Assembly (NCBI GenBank): GCA_011088105.1
Contig: JAALKI010000024.1
Span: 1 to 40,093 of the forward strand
Length of the DNA: 40,093 nucleotides
Source of the DNA: Nitrospirota bacterium
Lineage (GTDB): Bacteria > Nitrospirota > Nitrospiria > Nitrospirales > UBA8639
Direction: 5' to 3'
Position numbers and translations under genes: made by a program. The notes beneath the pieces are model-generated. The model saw only the letters and a program-made list of their open reading frames with translations. It had not been told where the DNA came from and did no database searches. Below are positions 1 through 8,608 of the stretch, piece by piece (within the stretch, counting starts at the first letter, position 1; every line of letters starts with the position of its first letter).

Positions 1-251
1 AATTAAAACAGTGGGTTAAGCCTTATATGAAATAGTTATCTAGGACAGCCCCAAACCTTTAAATTTATTGAAGCCACTTTTCCCTCTCCTGCCCATGATA
101 CCCCCTTCATCTGGAACTTGGAAAATTATACTCCAATGTGAGAATTTATCAACTAATTCTCGGGTTGGCGTCGATCTTCGAACAGGAGCAACTCTCCCTA
201 CTGAATCGAAGTTCTGTCGTCTAGAAACATGCCCATCTCGCTCTCAAATAA

Positions 252-494
252 ATCCTGGTTTTGCAAGCTCTGGAAATTTTCCATTATGATGGGCTGAAGG
301 TCGGCGTCGAATATCAAACTGATGGGACATTGAAATTACAGACGACATTGCAGGAGAACAACCCAGCCCTCCAGAAAGGGCGTCCGATCCATCTGAATCT
401 GAATATGCAAGAAAACATTCCGGCGTTACTCCAAAGTTTGCAGGTGACCCATGGGATTGAAGAGCAAATCGAAAAGATGGTGCAAGAGCGGTGA
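252..494 (+). pseudogene. C-terminal remnant of a YdbH-like AsmA-family protein
   Basis: Only about 80 codons are readable. They contain ALEIFHYDGLKVGVEY, then NPALQKGRPIHLNLNMQENI and PALLQSL, which I recognise as the C-terminal signature of YdbH proteins, normally several hundred residues longer. A stop lies just upstream at 249-251, and all three forward frames of bases 1-250 are interrupted with no YdbH-like sequence I can see. No convincing ribosome-binding site precedes the TTG at 261. The next two genes are ynbE and ydbL, the usual partners of ydbH, so the identity is well supported by context. YdbH is one of the AsmA-like bridges implicated in lipid transport between inner and outer membranes. 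It is either a truncated pseudogene or a gene broken by rearrangement or sequencing error. Confidence 0.6.
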
Positions 495-562
495 TTGATG
501 AGTCATGTGAGAATTTGAATTGTTCAGCAGGAACTTTTCATGATCAACAAAGGTCTATCCCC

Positions 563-781
563 ATGAACAGATGGCAAAACACAAAATCTTGGTTGCTGTT
601 GCTTGTGCCATTGAGTCTCTTGGTATTCACGACGGGGTGTTCGCCAAAAGTTGAAGTTGCGGTCGAGGCCCCAGAAAAACCGATTACCATCAATCTCAAT
701 GTGAAAATTGACCATGAAGTACGGATCAAAGTCGATAAAGAACTTGATGACGTGCTGTCAGACGACAGTGAATTGTTTTAA
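563..781 (+). CDS. ynbE: YnbE-like outer-membrane lipoprotein
   Basis: This is a 72-residue protein with a hydrophobic signal (residues about 9-25) ending in a lipobox before Cys26 (FTTGC). The mature part carries EAPEKPITINLNVKIDHEVRI, characteristic of the YnbE family; the length is right for the family. The frame is open upstream to 491, but the ATG at 563 is preceded by an AAAGG at 549-553 and starts directly before the signal peptide, so I prefer it. Known family role: YnbE is a small lipoprotein that works with the AsmA-like protein YdbH in envelope lipid homeostasis. Here it sits between the ydbH remnant and ydbL, 20 bases before the latter, in the standard order. Confidence 0.85.
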   Translation: MNRWQNTKSWLLLLVPLSLLVFTTGCSPKVEVAVEAPEKPITINLNVKIDHEVRIKVDKELDDVLSDDSELF

Positions 782-801
782 TGCCCTGAGGAGGGTACAT
801 C

Positions 802-1164
802 ATGCATGTTAGAATGACTCAAAGGCTTCTGTTCTTCCTTCTATTCGGCACATTCTGTCTTCAACCAATCATGCCTGCTTGGTCGATGAATCTCCATGAG
901 GCCAAAGCCCAAGGGTTGGTGGGCGAGACATTGAGCGGCTATCTCGAACTCGTCGACCCCTCAGCTTCTGGAGACGTTAGGGCATTGATGCAAGAGATCA
1001 ACCAGAAGCGGAAGCAAAAATATGGGGAAATCGCTCGTAGAAATAAGACCAATCTAGGCGCCATTGAATCCTTAGCAGGCCAGAAAGCCATCAAGAAAAC
1101 GAAGCCTGGGCACCTTATTAAACTTGATGGGAAATGGAAAAAGAAGCCAGGTCTCATGCCCTGA
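802..1164 (+). CDS. ydbL: YdbL family periplasmic protein (DUF1318)
   Basis: The product is a 120-residue exported protein: a signal peptide (residues about 5-29, ending PAWSM) followed by the DUF1318 body. Recognisable pieces are LHEAKAQGLVGETLSGYLEL, then NQKRKQKYGEIARRN and a C-terminal TKPGHLIKLDGKW segment. A GAGGAGGG ribosome-binding site at 788-795 precedes the ATG at 802; a second ATG at 814 is also possible. In enterobacteria ydbL is the last gene of ydbH-ynbE-ydbL and is thought to modulate YdbH/YnbE assembly in the periplasm. The order is kept here although ydbH is only a remnant. Confidence 0.85.
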   Translation: MHVRMTQRLLFFLLFGTFCLQPIMPAWSMNLHEAKAQGLVGETLSGYLELVDPSASGDVRALMQEINQKRKQKYGEIARRNKTNLGAIESLAGQKAIKKTKPGHLIKLDGKWKKKPGLMP

Positions 1165-1477
1165 CCTTCTTCCGTCAATATGCATTCGCCTGATCAAGGC
1201 CTCAAGCCACACCCGAGAGAAGGTTCTCTGTCTGACCGGAAAATATTCCGTGACCATTCTGCTCAAACGGATTTCCTGGCTCTCTTGTTTTGAGGCTTTG
1301 TCAGACAGCGACTCAATAGGGAAGCCGCTTCTCCCAACCCTATCCCCATTGAGACACGTCAAGACCTCTGACGATATTCGAGCTGATCGTGAGAGAGTCG
1401 TAATGGCAGACCTCATTCCTTGCGGAACACAGTTAATGGCCAGAACCTTACTGATGAGTTTGAAGGAGCCTGTTTAG
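1165..1477. other. Intergenic stretch without a supported gene
   Basis: There are 313 bases between ydbL and the Rieske/glutamate-synthase gene. Open frames exist on both strands here (for example 1124-1477 forward), but they lack family resemblance, overlap the end of ydbL and have no good ribosome-binding site. An AAGGAG at 1463-1468 serves the next gene. I see no clear terminator or RNA gene. Confidence 0.5.
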
Positions 1478-3086
1478 ATGAAGAATGTATCGATTGCTGA
1501 ATGGAAACATCTTAAAGATCGAGAACCCGCCTACGCTTTAGTGGCAAACGTGGATCTGGTGATCGTGCGCTATGATGAACAGGTCTCCGTGCTGTACGGA
1601 CGATGTCTTCATCGAGGTGCGCTCTTAGCCGATGGGCAGGTTGAAGGGAATGATCTCATTTGTGGTCTCCACGGCTGGGACTTTCAATATGAGACAGGGA
1701 TTAGCGCGTACAACAATGCCGAGCGTTTGCACAAATTCACCGCCTGGGTCGAGGATGGCCAAGTCTGGGTAGACGAAGAGGAAGTGGCCGCATGGGAGCG
1801 CGAGAATCCTCAGCCCTTTCAACGGGATACCTATCTTGGCACCTATGCCGATACGCATCCTGTAGAAGAAGAACCTCATGTCAGTCTCATCCAAGGCTAT
1901 GCAGCACATGGACTAGAAAAAACAGGCCATCATGGCCTCGTAGCTGCAATGGGGGTACCTCGGATGGAATTGCCCATGTGGGATGCCATTCAATTTGTGA
2001 CCGCACAACTGGCAACACCTCCCCAGCTTGATGATGTGCCGGTCGGAACAGACGTGGTCATCGGGCCCAATGCCCAGAAACCCTTGCGGCTCATGCTGCC
2101 ATTGTTTGTGTCGGACATGAGTTTCGGCGCGCTCTCAGAAGAAGCCAAAATCGCCCTTGCGCAAGGAGCCGAGCTGGCAGGCACCGGTATTTGTTCAGGT
2201 GAAGGCGGTATGCTGCCGGAAGAGCAAGCTGGAAACTCACGGTATTTCTACGAACTCGCGTCTGGACGATTTGGGTTTTCGATGGAGAAAGTCCAACGAT
2301 GCCATGGCTTTCCATTTCAAAGACGGACAAGGCGCCAAAACCGGAACAGGCGGGCATCTACCCGGGCCGAAGGTCAAAGGCAAAATTGCCCAAGTGCGTG
2401 GGTTACCAGCAGGAGAACCCGCTGTTTCACCTGCTCGCTTTCCTGACTGGACGGACATTACCCAAATTCGTGACTTTGCCACACAAGTCCGTGAAGAGAC
2501 CGGGGGCATTCCGATTGGATACAAACTTTCGGCCCAGCATATCGAGAAAGATCTTGATGCCGCTCTTGAAATTGGTGTGGACTACATCATCCTTGATGGC
2601 CGTGGTGGTGGAACCGGTGCGGCCCCCATCATCTTCCGTGATAATATTTCCGTACCGACGATTCCTGCTTTGGCCCGAGCACGTCGACACCTCGATCGAC
2701 TCAACCGGCAAGATGTGACCTTGGTGATTACCGGAGGGTTACGCAAACCTGCTGATTTTGCCAAAGCTTTGGCCTTAGGCGCCGATGCCATTGCCGTCTC
2801 CAACGCCGCGATGCAGGCCATTGGATGTTTGGGTATGCGTGCCTGTCATACCAACAATTGTCCCGTGGGGATCGCGACCCAAAAAGACCATCTACGTGCT
2901 CGTCTCATGGTCGAAGAATCTGCTCAACGTCTCGCGCGATTTTTTGAAACCTCCGTAGAATTGATGAGCATTTTGGCACGAGCCTGTGGACACACACACC
3001 TCCATCAGTTTTGCCTCGATGACTTGACGACATTTAAACGACATATGTCTGAACTGACCGGGATCCCGTTTGGTGGCGTGCAGTAA
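1478..3086 (+). pseudogene. Rieske [2Fe-2S] / FMN-binding glutamate-synthase-like fusion, interrupted by a frameshift
   Basis: Residues 1-105 form a Rieske domain with the C-x-H ... C-x2-H pattern (CLH at about 43-45, CGLH 16 residues later). The rest resembles the central FMN/3Fe-4S domain of glutamate synthase: LPLFVSDMSFGALS, AGTGICSGEGGMLPEE, then in the +1 frame AFHFKDGQGAKTGTGGHLPG, ILDGRGGGTGAAP and CLGMRACHTNNCPVGIAT, whose cysteines match the 3Fe-4S ligands. The frames join near 2295-2300: removing one C from 'gtccaacgatgcc' restores one reading frame of about 535 residues. No slippery heptamer is visible, so this is a frameshift mutation or a sequencing error rather than obvious recoding. 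The start has AAGGAG 9 bases upstream. If intact it would be a cytoplasmic FMN oxidoreductase with its own Rieske electron relay; its acceptor is unknown. Confidence 0.85.
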
Positions 3087-3150
3087 GCAGGCCCCCCCAA
3101 TAGATAAGACAGACAAACGAAACGTTCCCATCATCTCAAGGAGTCTGACT

Positions 3151-4026
3151 ATGACGGCAGAATCGCTACATCACCAATGGCAACCGATTGGAGCCATCTC
3201 GACATCGAGCCTTCTCGATGCACGACTTCAGTTACACTGGGCCGTGCAAATTGTGGGGTCTTTTGGGAATACGGTGCTCGAACCTCAAGCAGATGATAGT
3301 CAATCAAACCTCGGATGGGTTGACTCTCAGGGAGCCCTCTGCAGTCATGCGTCCTCAGATGGGATCTGTGTTGGCCTTCGGCTGGCGGACCTGACTCTCC
3401 TTTTTTTTACACCCCAACATACAACCCCGATTGAACTTCGACTATCAGCACAGACTCTCCAACAAGCATTGGTGTGGCTCGCCACCACCTATGCTCAGGC
3501 CTCTGGGTCTGCTGCCCCCAAACCCTTTGCCTTACGCGACTATGATATGCCAGCCCATCCTGTTGCACAGGGCATGCCTTTTTCTATGAACGACTCTGTC
3601 CCATATCAAGAACTCCACCGCTGGTATTCCAATGCAAATTCCGCGATTCACGAGATCACAGCCCCATGGAGCCAGGCTTTGCCTATTCGATGTTGGCCGC
3701 ATCATTTTGACATTGCGACGTTGGTCGCATTGGATCCAGAAAAAGGCAGTGAAGACGCTCGATCGGTGGGATGCGGTATGAGTCCAGGGGATCACACGTA
3801 CCCTGAGCCCTATTTTTATGTTACACCCTGGCCGTATCCCAAGAAAGAAACGCTTCCCGCGTTATCAGGTGGATTCTGGCATACCGAGGGGTGGGTTGGG
3901 GCTATTCTCACCACATCCGTCTTGACTGAGACAAAATCGAATGAGACCCAAGCCCAACAGGTTCAGCAGTTTTTCCACGATGGGACGCAGGCCGCATTTG
4001 TGGCTTTGGGCGCTACCCCTGTTTAA
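3151..4026 (+). CDS. Conserved protein of unknown function (possibly DUF5996-like)
   Basis: This 291-residue protein has no signal peptide or membrane segment. Distinctive conserved-looking motifs are CWPHHFDIATL, GCGMSPGDHTYPEPYFYV and ALSGGFWHTEGWVGAIL. The combination of WPHHFD with 'SPGD..YPEPYFYV.PWP' reminds me of DUF5996-type proteins, but I cannot confirm this. The frame is open from 3070, overlapping the preceding gene, yet AAGGAG at 3138-3143 sits 7 bases before the ATG at 3151, which fixes the start. It follows the Rieske/glutamate-synthase gene by 64 bases and precedes an SDR gene by 70 bases, so the three may be cotranscribed. The histidine-rich WPHHFD motif could be a ligand or catalytic site, but no function is assigned. 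Confidence 0.75.
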   Translation: MTAESLHHQWQPIGAISTSSLLDARLQLHWAVQIVGSFGNTVLEPQADDSQSNLGWVDSQGALCSHASSDGICVGLRLADLTLLFFTPQHTTPIELRLSAQTLQQALVWLATTYAQASGSAAPKPFALRDYDMPAHPVAQGMPFSMNDSVPYQELHRWYSNANSAIHEITAPWSQALPIRCWPHHFDIATLVALDPEKGSEDARSVGCGMSPGDHTYPEPYFYVTPWPYPKKETLPALSGGFWHTEGWVGAILTTSVLTETKSNETQAQQVQQFFHDGTQAAFVALGATPV

Positions 4027-4096
4027 GGTCCCGTTCTAAACGGCTTCCGTTTTTCAATGGGGATTATTACCTCTCCTTTTACAAAGGCGAAAGATT

Positions 4097-4705
4097 ATGA
4101 AGATCATCATTATGGGAACCAGTGGAATCATTGGGCGTGAGATTGTTCGGGCCATGTCACCACAACACGACATTGTCCAGGTAAGCCGGAATGGTGATGT
4201 ACAGGTCGACTATACTGATACACAGTCCGTGCAAGATATGTTCGAAGCCGTTGGTGCTTTTGATGCCCTTGTTGTGGCCGTAGGCAATGATAGCCTGTTC
4301 AAAGTTTACGAAGATTTAGCTGACGATGATTTTGTGTATGGATTTCAGCGAAAGTTTCTGGCGCAAATTAATCTTGTACGAACCGGAACACCTTACGCTC
4401 GGGATGGTGCATCATTCACGTTGTCGAGTGGCTATCTCAGTGATTATCCAAATCCAGCGAGTGCCGCGACAGGTCCATTTAATGCAGCCGTCGACTCTTT
4501 TGTTCGAACGGTTGGGCCACTCTTACCTCGACGCATACGTTTGAACGTTGTGAGTCCAGCCCCAGTGGTTTCTTCCGACCAAGTAGGTCGTGGCACCATC
4601 ACAGCAGCACAAGCGGCAGCGGGATATATCCAAAGCATCGAAGGAACGATGAATGGCGAAATTCTCCGTCTATGGGGTGGGCTTGAGAATGAACCACGGC
4701 CATAA
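4097..4705 (+). CDS. Short-chain dehydrogenase/reductase family protein, atypical short form
   Basis: A 202-residue Rossmann protein. The N-terminal nucleotide-binding motif is GTSGIIG (residues 7-13), followed by a short DVQVDYTD segment and VVAVGND, equivalent to the NNAG region. The C-terminal part LPRRIRLNVVSPAPVVSS fits SDRs. The classical Tyr-x3-Lys catalytic pair is not visible; in its place is SGYLSDYPNPASAATGPFNAA, the pattern of a compact SDR subfamily in which the Lys is replaced. It may still bind NAD(P)(H), but a conventional reductase mechanism is doubtful. AAAGG at 4083-4087 supports the ATG at 4097. It converges on the MoaD-like gene, with 83 bases between them. Confidence 0.85.
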   Translation: MKIIIMGTSGIIGREIVRAMSPQHDIVQVSRNGDVQVDYTDTQSVQDMFEAVGAFDALVVAVGNDSLFKVYEDLADDDFVYGFQRKFLAQINLVRTGTPYARDGASFTLSSGYLSDYPNPASAATGPFNAAVDSFVRTVGPLLPRRIRLNVVSPAPVVSSDQVGRGTITAAQAAAGYIQSIEGTMNGEILRLWGGLENEPRP

Positions 4706-4788
4706 AGAATCATCCTTATCCATGAGGCCGGGACAATTTCATGACAACCAGGATATTGTGACAGTGGCCTATTACAATGTGACTGCTC

Positions 4789-5085
4789 TCATCCTCCAGC
4801 CATAGCCCCCACAATGAGAAACGGCTCTGTCCCCATCGTGACTGCGTCGGGTAACGGAGCATCCATTTGTTCGTGGGACAGATCTTGCGCACATACGAAA
4901 AACCTGACAAACGATCGACGCTGTTGCGTGACCTGGTCACGGAGCGTCCCCCGCAACATGGGGTAGCGAGCCTCAAGCGCGTCGAGCACTGAGCAGAGCG
5001 TGGCCTGGCCCGGCACATCAAGCATCACCTCACCTTCGACCCGCGCCAATGTCCGTAGATGTGCTGGAAGCACAATGCGGATCAT
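4789..5085 (-). CDS. MoaD/ThiS-family ubiquitin-like protein
   Basis: A 98-residue protein with a beta-grasp sulphur-carrier pattern: [19 protein letters not shown] at the N-terminus, a middle [20 protein letters not shown], and a C-terminal VGAMAGG ending in the Gly-Gly used for adenylation and thiocarboxylation in MoaD and ThiS. Its ATG overlaps the stop of the upstream BNR-repeat gene by 4 bases (ATGA), indicating translational coupling. No moaE, moeB or thi genes are nearby, so a role in molybdopterin or thiamin synthesis is not implied. It could be a sulphur carrier or protein modifier dedicated to the partner gene; that is inference only. Confidence 0.85.
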   Translation of the reverse strand: MIRIVLPAHLRTLARVEGEVMLDVPGQATLCSVLDALEARYPMLRGTLRDQVTQQRRSFVRFFVCAQDLSHEQMDAPLPDAVTMGTEPFLIVGAMAGG

Positions 5086-6197
5086 GACAACGTCTGAACT
5101 TCCAGAGACAACACGGCGGGAAAGTCTCGAGCCAGAGTCATCCAGCTGTCTCCGGCATCAGCTGATGCGTAGACCTGCCCGCCGGTTGTGCCGACGTACA
5201 CGCCGCATGAGTCGAGCGAGTCGATAGCCATGGCATCGCGCAAAACATTGACATAGCAATCACGTTGCGGCAGACCTTTCGTGAGCGCCTCCCACTCCTG
5301 TCCGCCCGTCCGGCTGCGATAGACACGTAGTTTCCCATCAGGTGGAAAATGTTCCGAGTCACTCTTGATCGGGACAACGTAGACTGTATCCGGCTCATGG
5401 GCATGCACGTCGATCGGAAACCCAAAATCTGTTGGAAGGTTTCCGCTGACCTCATGCCATGACTCGCCAGCATCATCGCTACGCATGACGTCCCAGTGTT
5501 TCTGCATGAACAACACGTTCGGACGCGATGGGTGTATGGCAATACGGTGCACACAGTGACCAACCTCAGTATGTGGATCAGGGATGTTTTCGGACCGCAG
5601 GCCACGGTTCATCGGTCGCCACGTCTTTCCAGCATCATCCGTCCGAAACACACCCGCTGCGGAGATGGCAACAAACATCCGCGCGGCATTGCTGGGATCT
5701 TGAACAATCGTGTGTAGGCACATTCCGCCGACGCCTGGTTGCCAAGAGGGTCCCGAGCCATGGCCGCGGAGACCTGAAAGCTCTTGCCATGTCTGACCGC
5801 CATCGATTGAGCGAAACAACGCGGCGTCTTCAACCCCGGCATAGACTATGTTCGGATCGGTTAACGATGGTTCAAGATGCCAGACGCGTGCGAACTCCCA
5901 GGGATGTGGTGTCCCATCGTACCACTGATGGGTACCGGGAACACCATCATACACAAACTGGTTTCCCACCGGCGCCCACGTCTTGCCTCCATCATTGGAG
6001 CGTTGGATGAGCTGCCCAAACCAGCTAGTCGACTGAGATGCATACAACCGATTCGGATCAGCCGGAGCCCCCTTCATATGATAGACTTCCCAGCCCGCAA
6101 AGTGGGGACCGCTGATATCCCACTGTTTTCGCTTTTCGTCTGATGTCAGGATGAATGCTCCCTTGCGTGTACCAACGAGTACCCGTACCGCCCTCAT
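5082..6197 (-). CDS. BNR/Asp-box beta-propeller (exo-alpha-sialidase-like) protein
   Basis: This 371-residue protein has repeated Asp-box motifs (S-x-D-x-G-x-T-W): [44 protein letters not shown] and [11 protein letters not shown], spaced as in a six- or seven-bladed propeller. Family members include sialidases and VPS10/sortilin-like and photosystem assembly-like proteins. I see no proof of sialidase activity and no signal peptide, so it is probably cytoplasmic. The frame opens at a GTG (6209), but GGAGGAAGG immediately before the ATG at 6197 fixes the start. It overlaps the downstream MoaD-like gene by 4 bases. The pairing suggests a shared function, possibly the propeller as scaffold or target of the ubiquitin-like partner. 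Confidence 0.85.
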   Translation of the reverse strand: MRAVRVLVGTRKGAFILTSDEKRKQWDISGPHFAGWEVYHMKGAPADPNRLYASQSTSWFGQLIQRSNDGGKTWAPVGNQFVYDGVPGTHQWYDGTPHPWEFARVWHLEPSLTDPNIVYAGVEDAALFRSIDGGQTWQELSGLRGHGSGPSWQPGVGGMCLHTIVQDPSNAARMFVAISAAGVFRTDDAGKTWRPMNRGLRSENIPDPHTEVGHCVHRIAIHPSRPNVLFMQKHWDVMRSDDAGESWHEVSGNLPTDFGFPIDVHAHEPDTVYVVPIKSDSEHFPPDGKLRVYRSRTGGQEWEALTKGLPQRDCYVNVLRDAMAIDSLDSCGVYVGTTGGQVYASADAGDSWMTLARDFPAVLSLEVQTLS

Positions 6198-6420
6198 TCC
6201 TTCCTCCACTTCTGTGTTGGTCGTTCTTTCTCAATGAACCCCATCGCAATCAGCACGATGATTGCTCTCTATATTGGAAAACCTCTTTTTGAAACACCCG
6301 CCTGGTCGAGATCAGTTATTGACCGCGGTCGGGTCGATCGAGGTGCTCCAATCTCTTGAGCTGTCATCCGATACATGCTGTGCCGATGACACCCAATGCT
6401 AGAATCTGGTTTCCACAAGA

Positions 6421-7482
6421 CTAGGAGTTCTCGGCCTGCTGGACAGATTTGACGATGGCTTGGCTGGCACGGGTACTGAGAAATCGTTGCTGATCGTATC
6501 CCCATACGATTTCCCATGCTGAATCTTTATAGCGGGTGAGGAGTGGAAAGGCGACCTCATTCAGCATCCACTGGCCGTGCCGGAGGTCTTCTTTGATGTG
6601 CACATCCCAGTAGCTAATGGCTTTTTCGCTGAGGCCAAGCCGTTCCCCTGCGATTTTATAATTCTGGAATGCCGCAGGGACTGAGGTTTCGAAGTAGAGA
6701 AGGCTCCCAATGTATCGCAAGAAATGTCTCTTGTGCTCACAAACAGTAAAGCTGTGATTGATGTTGGCGAGGACTTCCCAGGGAACGATTTCAAAGTAGG
6801 CTTCTGGCATGGTATCCATGTCAAATTCTCTCAGCATTGCCGAAAAAAATGAGGAATGTTTCCTCGCCAATTTCCCTCCTCCATACTCCTCAAGCAAGAT
6901 TTTGGTGAGCATGGCTTGCACTTCGTTCCCCACGCCGCCAATGACCCGTGACAATTGGCTTGCTTCTACCAATCCATCCAGAGAGGTGATGGCCAACAAT
7001 TGACGGTACCCGGTCTGTGACATCTCATTGCGAAAGAACAGGCCAGTCTGCGAGGGCGCTGGATCAAGGTCTTCCGCTGTACGTTCCCGAAGCGCGGCCT
7101 CAACATCTATGTCCTTCAAGGAAGACAGAGCAATGTTCTGGGCCTCCCAGTCCTGCCAGACGGTCTCAATTCTCTTCCGTAAGGAAAAGAGGAACGCCGA
7201 ACTTTCATTGGTGTAATTCTCAAGATCGTCATACCAGAACAGTTTTAATCGGTTGATGCGATAGAGAATCCTTTGAAGGAAGAGATGTGCGTTGGGAGAA
7301 GTCGGCTGGTCTTCGTAGGCTTCTAATATGGCCACACCCAGAACAGACTCGAAGGGTTCTAGGCACTCAGGGGTATCGGACACATACCGATCAAGATCAT
7401 CATGCTGCAGGAGGTGCGTCAAGACCTCTTCCGCTTTGCGATAATCGATATCGGTAATGGTGTGAAAAGAAGAAAGGCTCAT
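6421..7482 (-). CDS. Haem-oxygenase-like di-iron oxidase (iron-containing redox enzyme family)
   Basis: A 353-residue protein whose C-terminal 170 residues have the ligand pattern of haem-oxygenase-like di-iron enzymes (HDOs, related to UndA, SznF and BesC): a helix with E198/E199 and H209 (EEYGGGKLARKH), E265 in LLYFETSVP, and the final helix H295-x3-D299-x2-H302 (YWDVHIKEDLRHG). All the expected ligands appear present. The first 150 residues are helical and not assigned. HDOs use Fe(II) and O2 for N-oxygenation, C-C cleavage or desaturation, usually in specialised metabolism. The gene is divergent from an EgtD-like methyltransferase across 127 bases, which hints at a joint pathway. No strong Shine-Dalgarno precedes the ATG at 7482. 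Substrate unknown. Confidence 0.8.
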   Translation of the reverse strand: MSLSSFHTITDIDYRKAEEVLTHLLQHDDLDRYVSDTPECLEPFESVLGVAILEAYEDQPTSPNAHLFLQRILYRINRLKLFWYDDLENYTNESSAFLFSLRKRIETVWQDWEAQNIALSSLKDIDVEAALRERTAEDLDPAPSQTGLFFRNEMSQTGYRQLLAITSLDGLVEASQLSRVIGGVGNEVQAMLTKILLEEYGGGKLARKHSSFFSAMLREFDMDTMPEAYFEIVPWEVLANINHSFTVCEHKRHFLRYIGSLLYFETSVPAAFQNYKIAGERLGLSEKAISYWDVHIKEDLRHGQWMLNEVAFPLLTRYKDSAWEIVWGYDQQRFLSTRASQAIVKSVQQAENS

Positions 7483-7609
7483 CAGATGAGGATAAAAATA
7501 TAAAAAGGCTGTATAGATATATATTGAAGGATAGTACGGTCACATTCTAGCAAGCACCCTTCAGGGTGAGCAAATCCTCAACGAGATCAACCGTGTAAGA
7601 AGGAGACCC
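7483..7609. promoter_or_regulatory. Divergent promoter region between the di-iron oxidase and EgtD-like genes
   Basis: These 127 bases separate two divergent starts. The part around 7490-7535 is AT-rich, with several TATA-like hexamers, and must hold at least one promoter for each gene. I cannot single out a -35/-10 pair or an operator. Confidence 0.4.
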
Positions 7610-8608
7610 ATGTCATTTCACTATCACAATTTACGATCGGGAACCGCTGCAGCATCGGTCGATGACCAGTTTGCTCAAGCCGTGCGTGAAGGCCTCTTGA
7701 GAGAACCGAAACGTCTTCCTTCGTGGTTGATATTCGATGATCAGGGCAGCGAAATCTTCACCGAGATTACCCAACTTGCCGGATATCATCCAGCTCAATG
7801 TGAGTTCGAGATATTCCAGACGCACAAACAGGCCGTCACCGATATCTTTGCGAAGACGCCCTTTCGGGTGATTGAGCTGGGAGCAGGAGATGGGCGGAAA
7901 ACTCACATTCTTCTTGAGCACTTCATCCAGAACCAGCTGCATTTTGAGTATGTGCCCATCGATATCTCCGAGGGCGCCACCCAGAATCTCGTGGCCTTTC
8001 TGGAGTCACGATTTTCCCAGAGTACCATGTCGGTCACAGGATTGGCCACTGATTACTTTGATGGACTCAGTACGGTCAAAGAACATGCCAATCTACGAAA
8101 CATGGTTCTCTTTCTGGGTTCGACCATTGGAAATATGGAGTTACCCGCAGCCGAGCAGTTCGTTCGGAATGTGCGGGAATCTTTGAACGAAGGGGACTAC
8201 GTCATGATCGGGTTTGATCTTATGAAGCACCCGAAGACGCTGTATTCTGCCTACAACGATTCAACAGGAGTGTTCGAACGATTCAACCTCCATCTCCTTG
8301 ATGTCCTAAATCAAAAGCTGGGGGCGAATTTTGTCAAAGATTATTATGTCCAGCAGGGACAGTATAATCCGCGAGCCCATGCGGTCGAGAGCTTTATTTA
8401 CAGTACCCGAGAGCAGGTTGTGTCCATTGATGCCTTGGGAGAGAAATTTCACTTCGGTGCGTGGGAACCGATGCAAACGGAGCACTCCTACAAATACACC
8501 CTATCAGAAATCACATTGTTGGCTGAGAACAGTGGGTATCGGATTGTGAAGCACCTGTTTGATGGAAACAACTACTTCGTGGATTCGATTTGGGAAGTGA
8601 AGAAATAG
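7610..8608 (+). CDS. EgtD-like histidine N-alpha-methyltransferase family protein
   Basis: A 332-residue SAM-dependent methyltransferase of the EgtD family. Visible elements are the SAM motif ELGAGDGRKT (89-98), PIDIS (117-120), FLGSTIGN (168-175), AYNDSTGVFERFN (214-226) and TEHSYKYT (290-297). In EgtD the Asn of the GSTIGN region and the Glu and Ser of the T-E-x-S-x-K motif bind the histidine substrate, and all are retained. EgtD makes hercynine, the ergothioneine precursor, but no egtB, egtC or egtE is in the window. The neighbour is a di-iron oxidase instead, so another product is possible. AGAAGGAG at 7598-7605 supports the start. Substrate assignment to histidine is likely but not proven. 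Confidence 0.88.
   Translation: MSFHYHNLRSGTAAASVDDQFAQAVREGLLREPKRLPSWLIFDDQGSEIFTEITQLAGYHPAQCEFEIFQTHKQAVTDIFAKTPFRVIELGAGDGRKTHILLEHFIQNQLHFEYVPIDISEGATQNLVAFLESRFSQSTMSVTGLATDYFDGLSTVKEHANLRNMVLFLGSTIGNMELPAAEQFVRNVRESLNEGDYVMIGFDLMKHPKTLYSAYNDSTGVFERFNLHLLDVLNQKLGANFVKDYYVQQGQYNPRAHAVESFIYSTREQVVSIDALGEKFHFGAWEPMQTEHSYKYTLSEITLLAENSGYRIVKHLFDGNNYFVDSIWEVKK

Noticed and set aside
1124-1477. Forward open frame of 117 codons
   Set aside because: Overlaps ydbL, has no ribosome-binding site and no family resemblance; an overlapping reverse frame is equally long.
2285-2310. Programmed frameshifting in the Rieske/glutamate-synthase gene
   Set aside because: No slippery heptamer, Shine-Dalgarno-like stimulator or strong hairpin is visible at the junction.
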